DNA of 23,105 nt, from contig JBGSQB010000151.1 in assembly GCA_041738285.1 (NCBI GenBank), positions 1-23,105 on the forward strand. The letters are read 5' to 3'. This DNA comes from SZUA-521 sp041738285 (GTDB taxonomy: Bacteria > Pseudomonadota > Gammaproteobacteria > Pseudomonadales > Azotimanducaceae). A program made the translations under genes and the position numbers. Position 1 is the first letter of the stretch; every line of letters begins with the position of its first letter. A model generated the notes under the pieces. It had not been told where the DNA came from, did not search any database, and worked only from the letters and a program-made list of their open reading frames with translations. Positions 1 to 7,356 of the stretch are shown piece by piece.

Positions 1-2713
1 GCGCGCTTTCGACACCGGCCAGCAGCGCAGCGCGGCCGCTGTCGATCGGTGCACCCGGGACCAGGCAATCGCATGCGCCGGCGCGAATCAGCGCATCGAC
101 GACGCGACGATTGACGCGCTTGGAGTCAACACGCAGGCAGAAGTCGGTCAGATCACAGTACGTTCCCTTGCGCCGTTCATTGCAGATCGCCTCGACCGCA
201 CCTTCGCCGACGCCCTTGACGGCCCCAAGTCCGTAGTGAATGCGATCGCCGACCACGGAGAATCTGAAATTGGAGACGTTCACGTTCGGTGGTTCGAGTT
301 CGATGCCCATGCGACGCACCTCGTCCACGAGCGTCACGATTTTGTCGGTTTGATGCATGTCCGCAGACAGCACAGCCGCCATGAACTGAGCCGGGTAGTG
401 CGCCTTCAGCCACGCGGTCTGATACGACACCAGTGCGTATGCCGCGGAGTGCGACTTGTTGAACCCATACCCGGCGAACTTCTCCATTAGGTCGAAGATC
501 GAAGTCGCAGTCTTCTCGCTGACGCTCCGCTGCTGCGCGCCATCGACGAACTGTTGTCGTTGTTGGGCCATTTCCTCGGCCTTCTTCTTGCCCATTGCCC
601 GGCGCAGCAGATCCGCCTGACCAAGTGAGAAGCCGGCCAACACCTGGGCAATCTGCATGACCTGCTCTTGGTAGAGGATCACGCCGTAAGACGGTCGCAG
701 TGCCGGCTCCAGATCGGGGTGCGGATAGACAACACGCGCACGACCGTGCTTACGGTCGATGTAGTCGTCCACCATGCCTGATTGCAACGGTCCAGGCCGA
801 AACAGCGCCACCAGAGCGATGATGTCCTCGAACCGGTCGGGGACCAGGCGCCGGATCAGATCTTTCATACCCCGGGACTCGAGCTGAAACACGGCGGTGG
901 TGTCCGCGCGCGCGAGCAGCTCGAACGTTGCCGCGTCATTCAACTGCAGATCGGTGATCTGGATCTGCTCTGACTCGGGCAATGCGGCGTTGATCGCCTT
1001 GACCGACCAATCGATGATGGTGAGCGTTTTCAATCCAAGGAAGTCGAATTTGACGAGTCCCGCGCGCTCGACATCATCCTTGTCGAACTGCGTCACGAGG
1101 CTGTTGCTGGCCTCGTCGACGAACAGTGGCACAAAATCGGTCAACCGCGACGGCGCGATGACGACCCCGGCTGCATGACGTCCGACGTTGCGCACCAGAC
1201 CTTCGAGCCGATACGCCATGTCCATGATCTCGCCCACTTCTTCATCGCCTTCGATGAACGCACGCAATTCTGCGGTTTCGGCAACGGCGCGCTTCAGCGT
1301 CATCCCGACTTCGAAGGGGATCAACTTCGACAGCTTGTCGGCAAGTCCATACGGCTTGCCCTGCACGCGAGCCACATCACGGACCACAGCCTTGGCGGCC
1401 ATGGTGCCAAAGGTGATGATCTGACTGACGGCTTCGTGCCCGTAGCGCTCGGAGACATGCGCAATCACTGCGTCGCGCCCCTCCATGCAGAAGTCGACGT
1501 CGAAGTCCGGCATCGATACACGTTCGGGATTCAGCAATCGCTCGAACAAGAGGTCATACGTGATCGGATCGATGTCGGTGATGCCGAGTGCGTAGGCAAC
1601 GAGCGAGCCCGCACCAGAGCCTCGACCTGGGCCTACGGGAATTCCGCGGTTCTTGGCCCATTGAATGAACTCCGTGACGATCAGGAAATACCCGGCAAAT
1701 CCCATCTGATTGATGACGCCCAACTCGAACTCGAGTCGGGCGCGATAATCGTGCTGCTGCTGATCTGACAGCGGTTGATTGCGCCGCACCGATGCTGCCA
1801 TGCGCCCGTTGAGCCCAGCGGTGGACTGCTCTGCAAGCATTGCCTCGAGCGTCGTGCCTTCGCGCGTTGGATAACGCGGCAGGAAGTACGAGCCAAGCTC
1901 CATTCGCACACTGCAACGCTGGGCGATCTGCAGCGTATTCTCGATCGCCTCCGGAATGTCGGCAAACAGCGCAGCCATGCTGGTTGCGTCCTTCAGATAC
2001 TGCTGATCGCTGAACCGCCGCTGACGACGGGGATCATTGAGGGTTCGGCCTTCCTGGATACAGACGCGGGTCTCATGCGCCTCGAAGTCGTCGCGGTCGA
2101 GAAAGCAAACGTCGTTGGTCGCAACCACCGGCAACTGCAGCCGCGCGGCAATCGATGCTGCATGCACTACCCAAGCGTCTTCACCGGCGCGTCCGGTGCG
2201 ACAGACTTCCAGGTAGTAGCGATCTTCGAACCGCTCTGCCCACCACTGCACAAGTACTGTCGCACGCGCCTCATCGCCACGCGCCAGCGCCCGAGCCACG
2301 TCGGAGTCGCGGCCACCGGATAGAACGATCAACCCCGCGCCGCGATCGACGACCTGTTGGGCATCGAGTACGCCTCTGTGCGCTGCATGCAAGTGCGCGT
2401 CGGAGACGAGCGCGATCAGATTGCGATATCCGGTGTCGTTCATTGCAAGCACGAGCAACCGGGTCTCGTCGCCGCCAATATCGTCACCTGATGACGCGGC
2501 AATCCGCAGGTCTGCACCGAGCAGCGGCTTCACTCCGTTGTCCTGACAGGCCTCGTAGAATTTCACCAACGCGAACAGGTTCGCCCGGTCGGTGAGCGCG
2601 ATGGCACCCATGCCCATGGCCGCCGCGCGTGCGGCCAAGTCGTCGACACGAACGAGGCCATCGACGATCGAATACTCGGAGTGCACACGCAGGTGTACAA
2701 ACGGCGCAATCAT
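1..2713 (-). CDS. dnaE: DNA polymerase III alpha subunit (C-terminus cut by window edge)
   Basis: This is the catalytic subunit of the replicative polymerase. About 904 residues of a protein usually near 1160 are visible; the missing part is the C-terminal OB-fold and tau-binding region. The N-terminus carries the PHP-domain motif HLRVHSEYSIVDG (residues 7-19). The polymerase active site is seen as MPDFDVDFC, with Asp403 and Asp405, and as VKFDFLGLKTLTII, with Asp557. These match E. coli Asp401, Asp403 and Asp555 at a constant offset of two. GPGRGSGAGSL and GYGFNKSHSAAYA are also typical of DnaE. The ATG at 2711-2713 overlaps the rnhB stop by 4 bp (ATGA), so translation is probably coupled. 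It is the last visible gene of the minus-strand cluster. No frameshift was seen in the translated part. Confidence 0.97.
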   Translation of the reverse strand, partial: MIAPFVHLRVHSEYSIVDGLVRVDDLAARAAAMGMGAIALTDRANLFALVKFYEACQDNGVKPLLGADLRIAASSGDDIGGDETRLLVLAMNDTGYRNLIALVSDAHLHAAHRGVLDAQQVVDRGAGLIVLSGGRDSDVARALARGDEARATVLVQWWAERFEDRYYLEVCRTGRAGEDAWVVHAASIAARLQLPVVATNDVCFLDRDDFEAHETRVCIQEGRTLNDPRRQRRFSDQQYLKDATSMAALFADIPEAIENTLQIAQRCSVRMELGSYFLPRYPTREGTTLEAMLAEQSTAGLNGRMAASVRRNQPLSDQQQHDYRARLEFELGVINQMGFAGYFLIVTEFIQWAKNRGIPVGPGRGSGAGSLVAYALGITDIDPITYDLLFERLLNPERVSMPDFDVDFCMEGRDAVIAHVSERYGHEAVSQIITFGTMAAKAVVRDVARVQGKPYGLADKLSKLIPFEVGMTLKRAVAETAELRAFIEGDEEVGEIMDMAYRLEGLVRNVGRHAAGVVIAPSRLTDFVPLFVDEASNSLVTQFDKDDVERAGLVKFDFLGLKTLTIIDWSVKAINAALPESEQIQITDLQLNDAATFELLARADTTAVFQLESRGMKDLIRRLVPDRFEDIIALVALFRPGPLQSGMVDDYIDRKHGRARVVYPHPDLEPALRPSYGVILYQEQVMQIAQVLAGFSLGQADLLRRAMGKKKAEEMAQQRQQFVDGAQQRSVSEKTATSIFDLMEKFAGYGFNKSHSAAYALVSYQTAWLKAHYPAQFMAAVLSADMHQTDKIVTLVDEVRRMGIELEPPNVNVSNFRFSVVGDRIHYGLGAVKGVGEGAVEAICNERRKGTYCDLTDFCLRVDSKRVNRRVVDALIRAGACDCLVPGAPIDSGRAALLAGVESA

Positions 2714-3333
2714 GGCGGATCGAACAGCGACAGGGCAGGTGCAGCCAACGTTTCCCGCAGCGGCGCGAAACTGCGTCGATGAATCGGCGTGGGTCCGAGC
2801 GCTTCCAGCGCCGCCAGATGGACGGCCGACGCATAGCCCTTGTGGCGTTCGAACCCATACTCGGGGTAGTGCGCCGCGTATTCGACCATCTCGCGGTCGC
2901 GCACCACTTTGGCCACGATCGACGCGGCACTGATCGCCTCGTGCAAGCCGTCGCCACCGATGATCGCGACCGCGGGAATCCCAAAGGGTGGCGTCACGTT
3001 GCCGTCGACGTACACCACATCGGGAACGATCGATAGCCCCGCCACAGCACGCTGCATGGCGAGCAGGGTCGCCGACAGAATGTTCATCTCGTCGATCTCG
3101 GCCGCCTCGGCACGACCAACTGAGACCGCGCGGGCACACGCATGAATTTCGACGAACAGTCGCTCGCGCTGGATGTGAGTCAGTTTCTTCGAGTCCTTCA
3201 GCCCTGCGATAGGCCGGTCAGGATCGAGAATTACTGCAGCGGTGACAACGGGACCGGCAAGCGGTCCGCGACCGACCTCATCGACGCCGGCGCAGACAGC
3301 AGATTCGCTCGGATGGTCGGGTAGCAGGTCCAT
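2710..3333 (-). CDS. rnhB: Ribonuclease HII
   Basis: RNase HII cuts RNA in RNA-DNA hybrids and starts removal of single ribonucleotides misincorporated in DNA. The 207-residue length is normal. The motif GVDEVGRGPLAGPV supplies Asp18 and Glu19. Asp110 lies in VYVDGN and Asp128 in GGDGLHEAISAASI; together these form the expected four-acid metal site. The C-terminal signature LGPTPIHRRSFAPL is also family-typical. The ATG (3331-3333) directly follows the lpxB stop (TGAATG), and its own stop overlaps the dnaE start. The gene therefore depends on upstream transcription and probably on translational coupling. The lpxB-rnhB-dnaE order is conserved in many gammaproteobacteria. Confidence 0.97.
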   Translation of the reverse strand: MDLLPDHPSESAVCAGVDEVGRGPLAGPVVTAAVILDPDRPIAGLKDSKKLTHIQRERLFVEIHACARAVSVGRAEAAEIDEMNILSATLLAMQRAVAGLSIVPDVVYVDGNVTPPFGIPAVAIIGGDGLHEAISAASIVAKVVRDREMVEYAAHYPEYGFERHKGYASAVHLAALEALGPTPIHRRSFAPLRETLAAPALSLFDPP

Positions 3334-4476
3334 TCAGTGCCCCGCGACCGACAACACGACGCGCGCAGCCCGCTCACTTGCGCCTCGCCGAAGGGTCGAG
3401 TGAATAGCGCGGAACTCGGCGCGCAGGAGACCGTCGCTGCGCGCCACCGTCAGCTGCGTGTCCAACGCTGCTGCGAGTCGAGGCGGGGTCGCCGCATCCT
3501 GCAGCAACTCGGGCACCAGTTCGCGCCCCGCAAGAATGTTGGGTAGAGCGACATATGGTGTGCGTAGTAGAGCCTTCACAATGCGGTAGCTTAACGCTGG
3601 CAGGCGATAGCTCACCACCATCGGTGTGCCAAGCAGCATGGCCTCGAGCGTGCCGGTACCCGATTTGATCAGCGCCACGTCTGCCGCGGCGATCACATCG
3701 CGGCTGCGACCCCGCAGCACTCGCACCTCCAGCGTCGAATCAACCGCGACCGCTCGGGCCTGCATCCAGGCTTCGTGGGAATCGTTGACGACGGCGACCA
3801 GCACCAGCAAGCCGGGGTACTTCCGTCGCAACTCGATGGCCGCGCGCAGGAACAGTTCGGCGTGCAGATCGAGTTCGGTGGTGCGACTGCCAGGCAGCAG
3901 CGCCAGCACCAGTTGGGTCGGATGAATCCCAAGCGCAGCGCGCGCCGGCATGCGGTGCTCTCTTGGTTCGATCGCATCGGCCAGCGGATGGCCGACGAAC
4001 TCGGCCCGCACGCCATAACTTTCGTACAACGGTGGCTCGAACGGAAACAGCGTCATCACTGCATCGACTGCACGGTCTATTCGTCGCGTGCGACCCCGCC
4101 GCCAGGCATACACCGAAGGACTGACGTAGTGGACCGTGCGCACGCCGCGTCGCTTCAGCGACCGCTCGAGGATCAGGTTGAATACGTTGAAATCGACGCC
4201 GACGAAGACCGCGACATGCTCCGCCAGAAAACGTGCGCGCAGCATCCGGAACGCTCCTAGCAAGCGCGGCAATCGCCGAATCGGTTCCACGAACCCGTTG
4301 ACGGCGAAGACGTCCATGCTGGTGATTGACTCCAGACCACGGACGATCATCTCGGCTCCGCCGACACCGATGAAACGCACGTCCGCGCCGTGCGCCTCCC
4401 GCAGCGCATCCATCAGGTGCGCTCCCAAGATGTCCCCGGACACTTCACCGGCCAATATGCCGATGAGCAGCGTCAA
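3334..4476 (-). CDS. lpxB: Lipid-A-disaccharide synthase (TTG start)
   Basis: This GT19-family enzyme joins UDP-2,3-diacylglucosamine and lipid X into the lipid A disaccharide on the inner membrane. I place the start at TTG 4474-4476, giving 380 residues (E. coli has 382). The frame is open further upstream, but that stretch lies antisense to nothing and inside lpxA, and it has no family similarity. The TTG is preceded by GGAGAG with a 9-nt spacer and overlaps the lpxA stop as TTGA. A later Met would delete the conserved GILAGEVSGD with its catalytic Glu. Visible motifs are HYVSPSVYAWR, LLPGSR, KSGTGTLEAML and LPNILAGREL. The usual GIDAPDFN motif reads GVDFNVFN: the catalytic Asp (Asp95, E. 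coli D98) is kept, but the second Asp is Val98. Confidence 0.95.
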   Translation of the reverse strand: MTLLIGILAGEVSGDILGAHLMDALREAHGADVRFIGVGGAEMIVRGLESITSMDVFAVNGFVEPIRRLPRLLGAFRMLRARFLAEHVAVFVGVDFNVFNLILERSLKRRGVRTVHYVSPSVYAWRRGRTRRIDRAVDAVMTLFPFEPPLYESYGVRAEFVGHPLADAIEPREHRMPARAALGIHPTQLVLALLPGSRTTELDLHAELFLRAAIELRRKYPGLLVLVAVVNDSHEAWMQARAVAVDSTLEVRVLRGRSRDVIAAADVALIKSGTGTLEAMLLGTPMVVSYRLPALSYRIVKALLRTPYVALPNILAGRELVPELLQDAATPPRLAAALDTQLTVARSDGLLRAEFRAIHSTLRRGASERAARVVLSVAGH

Positions 4477-5267
4477 CTGGCGGCACTCTCCGCACGGCCA
4501 CGCACGATTCCCCAACGCGACTGCGACACGGAATCCACGAACAACTTCACTTCGGGAAATGCGTTGGCGGCATCGGCCAATTTCGCCAGCGCCTCCTGTA
4601 CCGTGTTTCCACGTCGATACATGACACGGTACGCTTCGCGCAATGCGGCAACTGCCGGCGCGCCCACGCTGCGGCGTCGCATGCCCTCTTCGTTCAAACC
4701 GACCGCACCCGCTGGATGACCGCTCACGGTGACATACGCAGGCACGTCCTTGAGCACCAGACTCATGCCGGCAATATGGGTGTGAGCGCCAATGCTGCGG
4801 AACTGCGGAACCCCTGCGTAACCGCCGATGTTCGCCCAATCACCTACCGTGACGTGGCCTGACGCAGACGAATTGTTGGCCATGATGATGTGATCGCCGA
4901 GCAGGCAGTCGTGACCTACGTGGACGTAGGCCATGAGCAGATTGTGGTTGCCAATGACGGTCGTACCGGTCGCCTGTACGGTACCACGATGAATCGTGAC
5001 GCCTTCGCGTATCACGTTGCTGTCACCGATCGAGAGCGTCGTCGGCTCACCCTGATAGGCAAACGCGGGCGTATCTTCACCTACGCTTGCGAACTGGAAT
5101 ATGCGGTTGTTGCGTCCAATGCGCGTCGGCCCTTTCACGACCACATGCGATGCGATGCGTGTGCCGTCACCAATCTCGACACCTGCCCCGATGATCGTCC
5201 ACGGGCCGATTTCTACGTCGGCACCGATACAAGCAGTTGGGTCGATGGTCGCTCGCGGATCGATCAC
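4473..5267 (-). CDS. lpxA: UDP-N-acetylglucosamine O-acyltransferase (GTG start)
   Basis: LpxA catalyses the first lipid A step, moving a 3-hydroxyacyl chain from ACP to UDP-GlcNAc. The protein has 264 residues (E. coli 262), an N-terminal left-handed beta-helix of hexapeptide repeats, then a helical C-terminus with GHPAGAVGLNEEGMRRR. The catalytic base is conserved: His119 in HVGHDC equals E. coli H125. His116 and His138 match H122 and H144. Two positions differ: the residue equal to H160 is Pro154 (GVPQF instead of VHQF), and the residue equal to K76 is Ala70 (FAYQGEPT instead of LKY). Gly167 aligns with the E. coli acyl-length ruler G173. The GTG start (5265-5267) overlaps the fabZ stop as GTGA. 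The function is very likely, but the altered residues deserve a check. Confidence 0.95.
   Translation of the reverse strand: MIDPRATIDPTACIGADVEIGPWTIIGAGVEIGDGTRIASHVVVKGPTRIGRNNRIFQFASVGEDTPAFAYQGEPTTLSIGDSNVIREGVTIHRGTVQATGTTVIGNHNLLMAYVHVGHDCLLGDHIIMANNSSASGHVTVGDWANIGGYAGVPQFRSIGAHTHIAGMSLVLKDVPAYVTVSGHPAGAVGLNEEGMRRRSVGAPAVAALREAYRVMYRRGNTVQEALAKLADAANAFPEVKLFVDSVSQSRWGIVRGRAESAAS
4486..4491 (-). promoter_or_regulatory. Ribosome binding site deciding the lpxB TTG start
   Basis: GGAGAG on the minus strand lies 9 nt before TTG 4474-4476. It sits inside the 3' end of lpxA and supports the TTG as the lpxB start, because no ATG or GTG nearby retains the conserved N-terminal motif. Confidence 0.6.
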
Positions 5268-5701
5268 AGTGCCTTCTCAAAGCAGATGATCTCTCCAGAG
5301 CACGCAATCTCTTCATCGACGTGAGCAGTACACTTGAACTTCATCACGCGCTGCCGATCAGCGATGAGGGTTGCCTCCATGTCGAGTCGATCGCCGGGTA
5401 GTACGGGTCGCTTGTAGCGAACTTTGTCGACGCCGCCAAGATAGTAGGTGAAGCCGTCGGAGGGTTTGCGGTTCTTGGTCTTGAAGGCGAGGATGCCCGC
5501 CAATTGCGCCATCGCTTCCACCATCAACACACCGGGCATGACCGGATTGCCAGGGAAGTGGCCATTGAAGAACTGCTCGTTGATCGTGATGTTCTTGTAG
5601 CCGCGAATCAGCTGCCCCGGCTCGACCAGCGTGACGCGGTCGATGAGCAGAAACGGATACCTGTGCGGCAGATACTGTGAAATTTCGTCGTACGTCATCA
5701 T
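5264..5701 (-). CDS. fabZ: 3-hydroxyacyl-ACP dehydratase FabZ
   Basis: This hotdog-fold dehydratase makes trans-2-enoyl-ACP in fatty acid elongation. It competes with LpxA and LpxD for the 3-hydroxyacyl-ACP pool, which probably explains its place in this cluster. The protein has 145 residues, which is normal. Catalytic His48 lies in NGHFPGNPVMPGV and Glu62 in MVEAMAQLAG, 14 residues apart as expected. LPHRYPFLLIDRV is the family N-terminal signature. Two adjacent ATGs (5699-5701 and 5696-5698) are possible starts. The first has GGGGAG 9 nt upstream and is preferred. The stop overlaps the lpxA GTG. It lies 37 bp downstream of lpxD, and I see no promoter in that gap. Confidence 0.97.
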   Translation of the reverse strand: MMTYDEISQYLPHRYPFLLIDRVTLVEPGQLIRGYKNITINEQFFNGHFPGNPVMPGVLMVEAMAQLAGILAFKTKNRKPSDGFTYYLGGVDKVRYKRPVLPGDRLDMEATLIADRQRVMKFKCTAHVDEEIACSGEIICFEKAL

Positions 5702-5738
5702 GTGTGGTCACTCCCCGTTGCTGTGCATCCGGCGTCGC

Positions 5739-6797
5739 TCATGACTTGTCGTTCTGTCCCTGACCCGGCGCCAATATCCGCTCCAATGCCGCGACTCTAC
5801 GCGCCAGCCGATCGAGCTCACCGAAACGCAGCGCATTGCGCTTCCACATGCGCGTCGGCCCGTGAAGGATCCCGCCGGAATAAACGCCCGGCGAGTCGAT
5901 CGAAGCGCTGACGTGAGTCATGCCGCTGACCACGACCCGGTCCGCAATCACGATCGGCGCGGCGCCGCCGATCCCGACACCACCGGCCAGCACACAATGC
6001 CGGCCAATGGTCGTACTACCGACGATGCCTACGCAGCCACAGATGACCGTGTGGTCGCCGATTACGCAGTTGTGGCCGATCTGTACCTGATTGTCGATCT
6101 TCACGCCATCACCGATGCGCGTATCCCCGATTGCGCCTCGATCGATCGTCGTTGCGGCGCCAATGCGCACGTCATCGCCAAGCACGACACCGCCGATCTG
6201 ACCAATGGCGACCAGCTGGCCGCGCTCATCGGGCACGTATCCAAAGCCCTCCCCGCCCAGCACCGACCCGCTGTGAATTCGACAGCGTGCACCCATGCGC
6301 ACCCGCGCATATACGCTGACGTTGGCGTCGATGCGGCTGCCCGCACCAATTCGACAGTGCATACCGACGACACAATTGGGGCCGATCGAGACACCATCGC
6401 CAATGACCGCTCCCGCGCCGATCACCGCGTTCGCGCCAATGCGGACATCGGCGCCGACGCTCACGTCATCGGCGATGCTCGCGCTGGGATGGATGCCAGC
6501 AGATCCCACGTTCGAATCGACAAAAAGCGCAGTTGCGCGAGCAAACGCCAGGTACGGATTGTCGGTGATGAGGCTATGCGCAGGACAGTCAGCTGCGTCC
6601 TCGGCACGCAGGATCACCGCCGTCGCCAGCGTGCCGCGCAGGTACCTTCGATAGGCGCGTGATGACAGGTGGCTCAGTTCGCCCGGCCGAGCCGTCTCCA
6701 ACGTGCCGAGGCCCGTCACCCTGGCGTCCGGGTCACCGTCGACCCGGGCGCCGATCCGTTCGGCTATGTCACCAATTGAGTATGTGACGCCGACCAT
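5739..6797 (-). CDS. lpxD: UDP-3-O-acylglucosamine N-acyltransferase
   Basis: LpxD adds the second 3-hydroxyacyl chain, to the amino group of UDP-3-O-acylglucosamine. The 352-residue protein has the expected order: an N-terminal uridine-binding domain (about 1-100), a long hexapeptide-repeat beta-helix (about 100-300) and a C-terminal helix. The catalytic base His242 lies in QVQIGHNCVIGD and equals E. coli H239. The position equal to E. coli H276, usually in a GH-(M/L)-E-I motif, is Ala279 here (GIGGAAPIVIAD), with about two extra residues in the following turn. The ATG (6795-6797) is 3 bp after the skp stop, so translation is probably coupled to skp. No strong Shine-Dalgarno sequence is present. 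Confidence 0.96.
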   Translation of the reverse strand: MVGVTYSIGDIAERIGARVDGDPDARVTGLGTLETARPGELSHLSSRAYRRYLRGTLATAVILRAEDAADCPAHSLITDNPYLAFARATALFVDSNVGSAGIHPSASIADDVSVGADVRIGANAVIGAGAVIGDGVSIGPNCVVGMHCRIGAGSRIDANVSVYARVRMGARCRIHSGSVLGGEGFGYVPDERGQLVAIGQIGGVVLGDDVRIGAATTIDRGAIGDTRIGDGVKIDNQVQIGHNCVIGDHTVICGCVGIVGSTTIGRHCVLAGGVGIGGAAPIVIADRVVVSGMTHVSASIDSPGVYSGGILHGPTRMWKRNALRFGELDRLARRVAALERILAPGQGQNDKS

Positions 6798-6800
6798 GCC

Positions 6801-7301
6801 TTACTTCTTGAGGTTGAGCTTCTCCGTCACCACGGATGTGATGTCGTGCTTCGGGTCGACGTACAGCACGTTCTGGCGATGTACGATGACGTCGTACTTT
6901 TCCTGTGCGATCAGGTCTTTGAGAACTGCATCGAGCTTCGGTGCCATCTGACCCAGGATTTCCTGCTGCCGATCATTGACCGTCTTCTGCAGGCGATTGA
7001 CCTGAAACTGATAGTCGATCTGCTTGTCTTCGATCTCCTTCTGCACTTTGCGCCGTTCGGCATCGCTCATCACTTCGCCGTCCTTGACGAGCCGCTCCTG
7101 CTGCTGAGTGATCGCCGAATTGAGCGCACGAATCGACTCCTGCTCGCTCTTCAACTCGTCTTCGAGGCGCTTGACCAGTTCCTGCGCTTCCTCCGTCTCT
7201 CCGATTGCACGCTGTACATTCAACACGGCGATGTTCAATTCCGCCCAGGCACTCCCCGCCGCCAGCGTCATTGCCACCAGCACGGCCAACTTATTGAACA
7301 C
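6801..7301 (-). CDS. skp: Periplasmic chaperone Skp/OmpH (GTG start)
   Basis: Skp is a trimeric periplasmic chaperone that holds unfolded outer-membrane proteins before delivery to the BAM complex. The 166-residue product begins with a Sec signal peptide, with a likely cleavage after AWA at residue 20 and the mature start ELNIAVLNVQ. A long charged, Gln/Glu/Lys-rich coiled coil follows (about residues 35-120), forming the tentacles. The C-terminus KYDVIVHRQNVLYVDPKHDIT is typical of the OmpH family. The start is GTG 7299-7301, preceded by AAGGAG at 7 nt. It lies directly after bamA, its functional partner, behind a short hairpin. Skp-family length varies, so the homology rests on the signal peptide, the coiled coil, the C-terminal motif and the context. 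Confidence 0.94.
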   Translation of the reverse strand: MFNKLAVLVAMTLAAGSAWAELNIAVLNVQRAIGETEEAQELVKRLEDELKSEQESIRALNSAITQQQERLVKDGEVMSDAERRKVQKEIEDKQIDYQFQVNRLQKTVNDRQQEILGQMAPKLDAVLKDLIAQEKYDVIVHRQNVLYVDPKHDITSVVTEKLNLKK

Positions 7302-7308
7302 AATACTT

Positions 7309-7314
7309 CTCCTT
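7309..7314 (-). promoter_or_regulatory. Ribosome binding site of skp
   Basis: A perfect AAGGAG (minus strand) lies 7 nt upstream of GTG 7299-7301 and fixes that codon as the skp start. A small inverted repeat TCACT-AA-AGTGA (7314-7325) abuts it and could partly hide the site in mRNA. Confidence 0.65.
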
Positions 7315-7328
7315 CACTTTAGTGAGTT

Positions 7329-7352
7329 CCCACCGGCGGGACCGCCGGTGGG
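7329..7352 (-). repeat. Perfect 11-bp inverted repeat between bamA and skp
   Basis: CCCACCGGCGG and its exact reverse complement CCGCCGGTGGG are separated by only GA. The repeat begins 5 nt after the bamA stop, inside the 55-bp bamA-skp gap. In RNA it would form a very stable GC-rich hairpin. No T-run follows on the minus strand, so it does not look like a standard intrinsic terminator. An mRNA 3'-end stabiliser, processing site or partial attenuator is more plausible. Confidence 0.75.
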
Positions 7353-7356
7353 TCAT

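Noticed and set aside
4477..4839. Upstream in-frame extension of lpxB to 501 codons
   Set aside because: The extra part lies inside lpxA in another frame and lacks similarity. The TTG with a good Shine-Dalgarno sequence gives the family length.
5862..6662. 266-codon plus-strand frame rich in Ala, Asp and Thr opposite lpxD
   Set aside because: Its repetitive composition mirrors the hexapeptide-repeat coding of LpxD on the other strand. It has no plausible start region or family match.
7314..7345. Sigma-E-type promoter (GGAACT-like) upstream of skp
   Set aside because: GGAACT is present on the minus strand, but no TCTGA- or TCAAA-like -10 occurs 15-17 bp downstream. A similar GGAACT inside rseP also lacks a partner.
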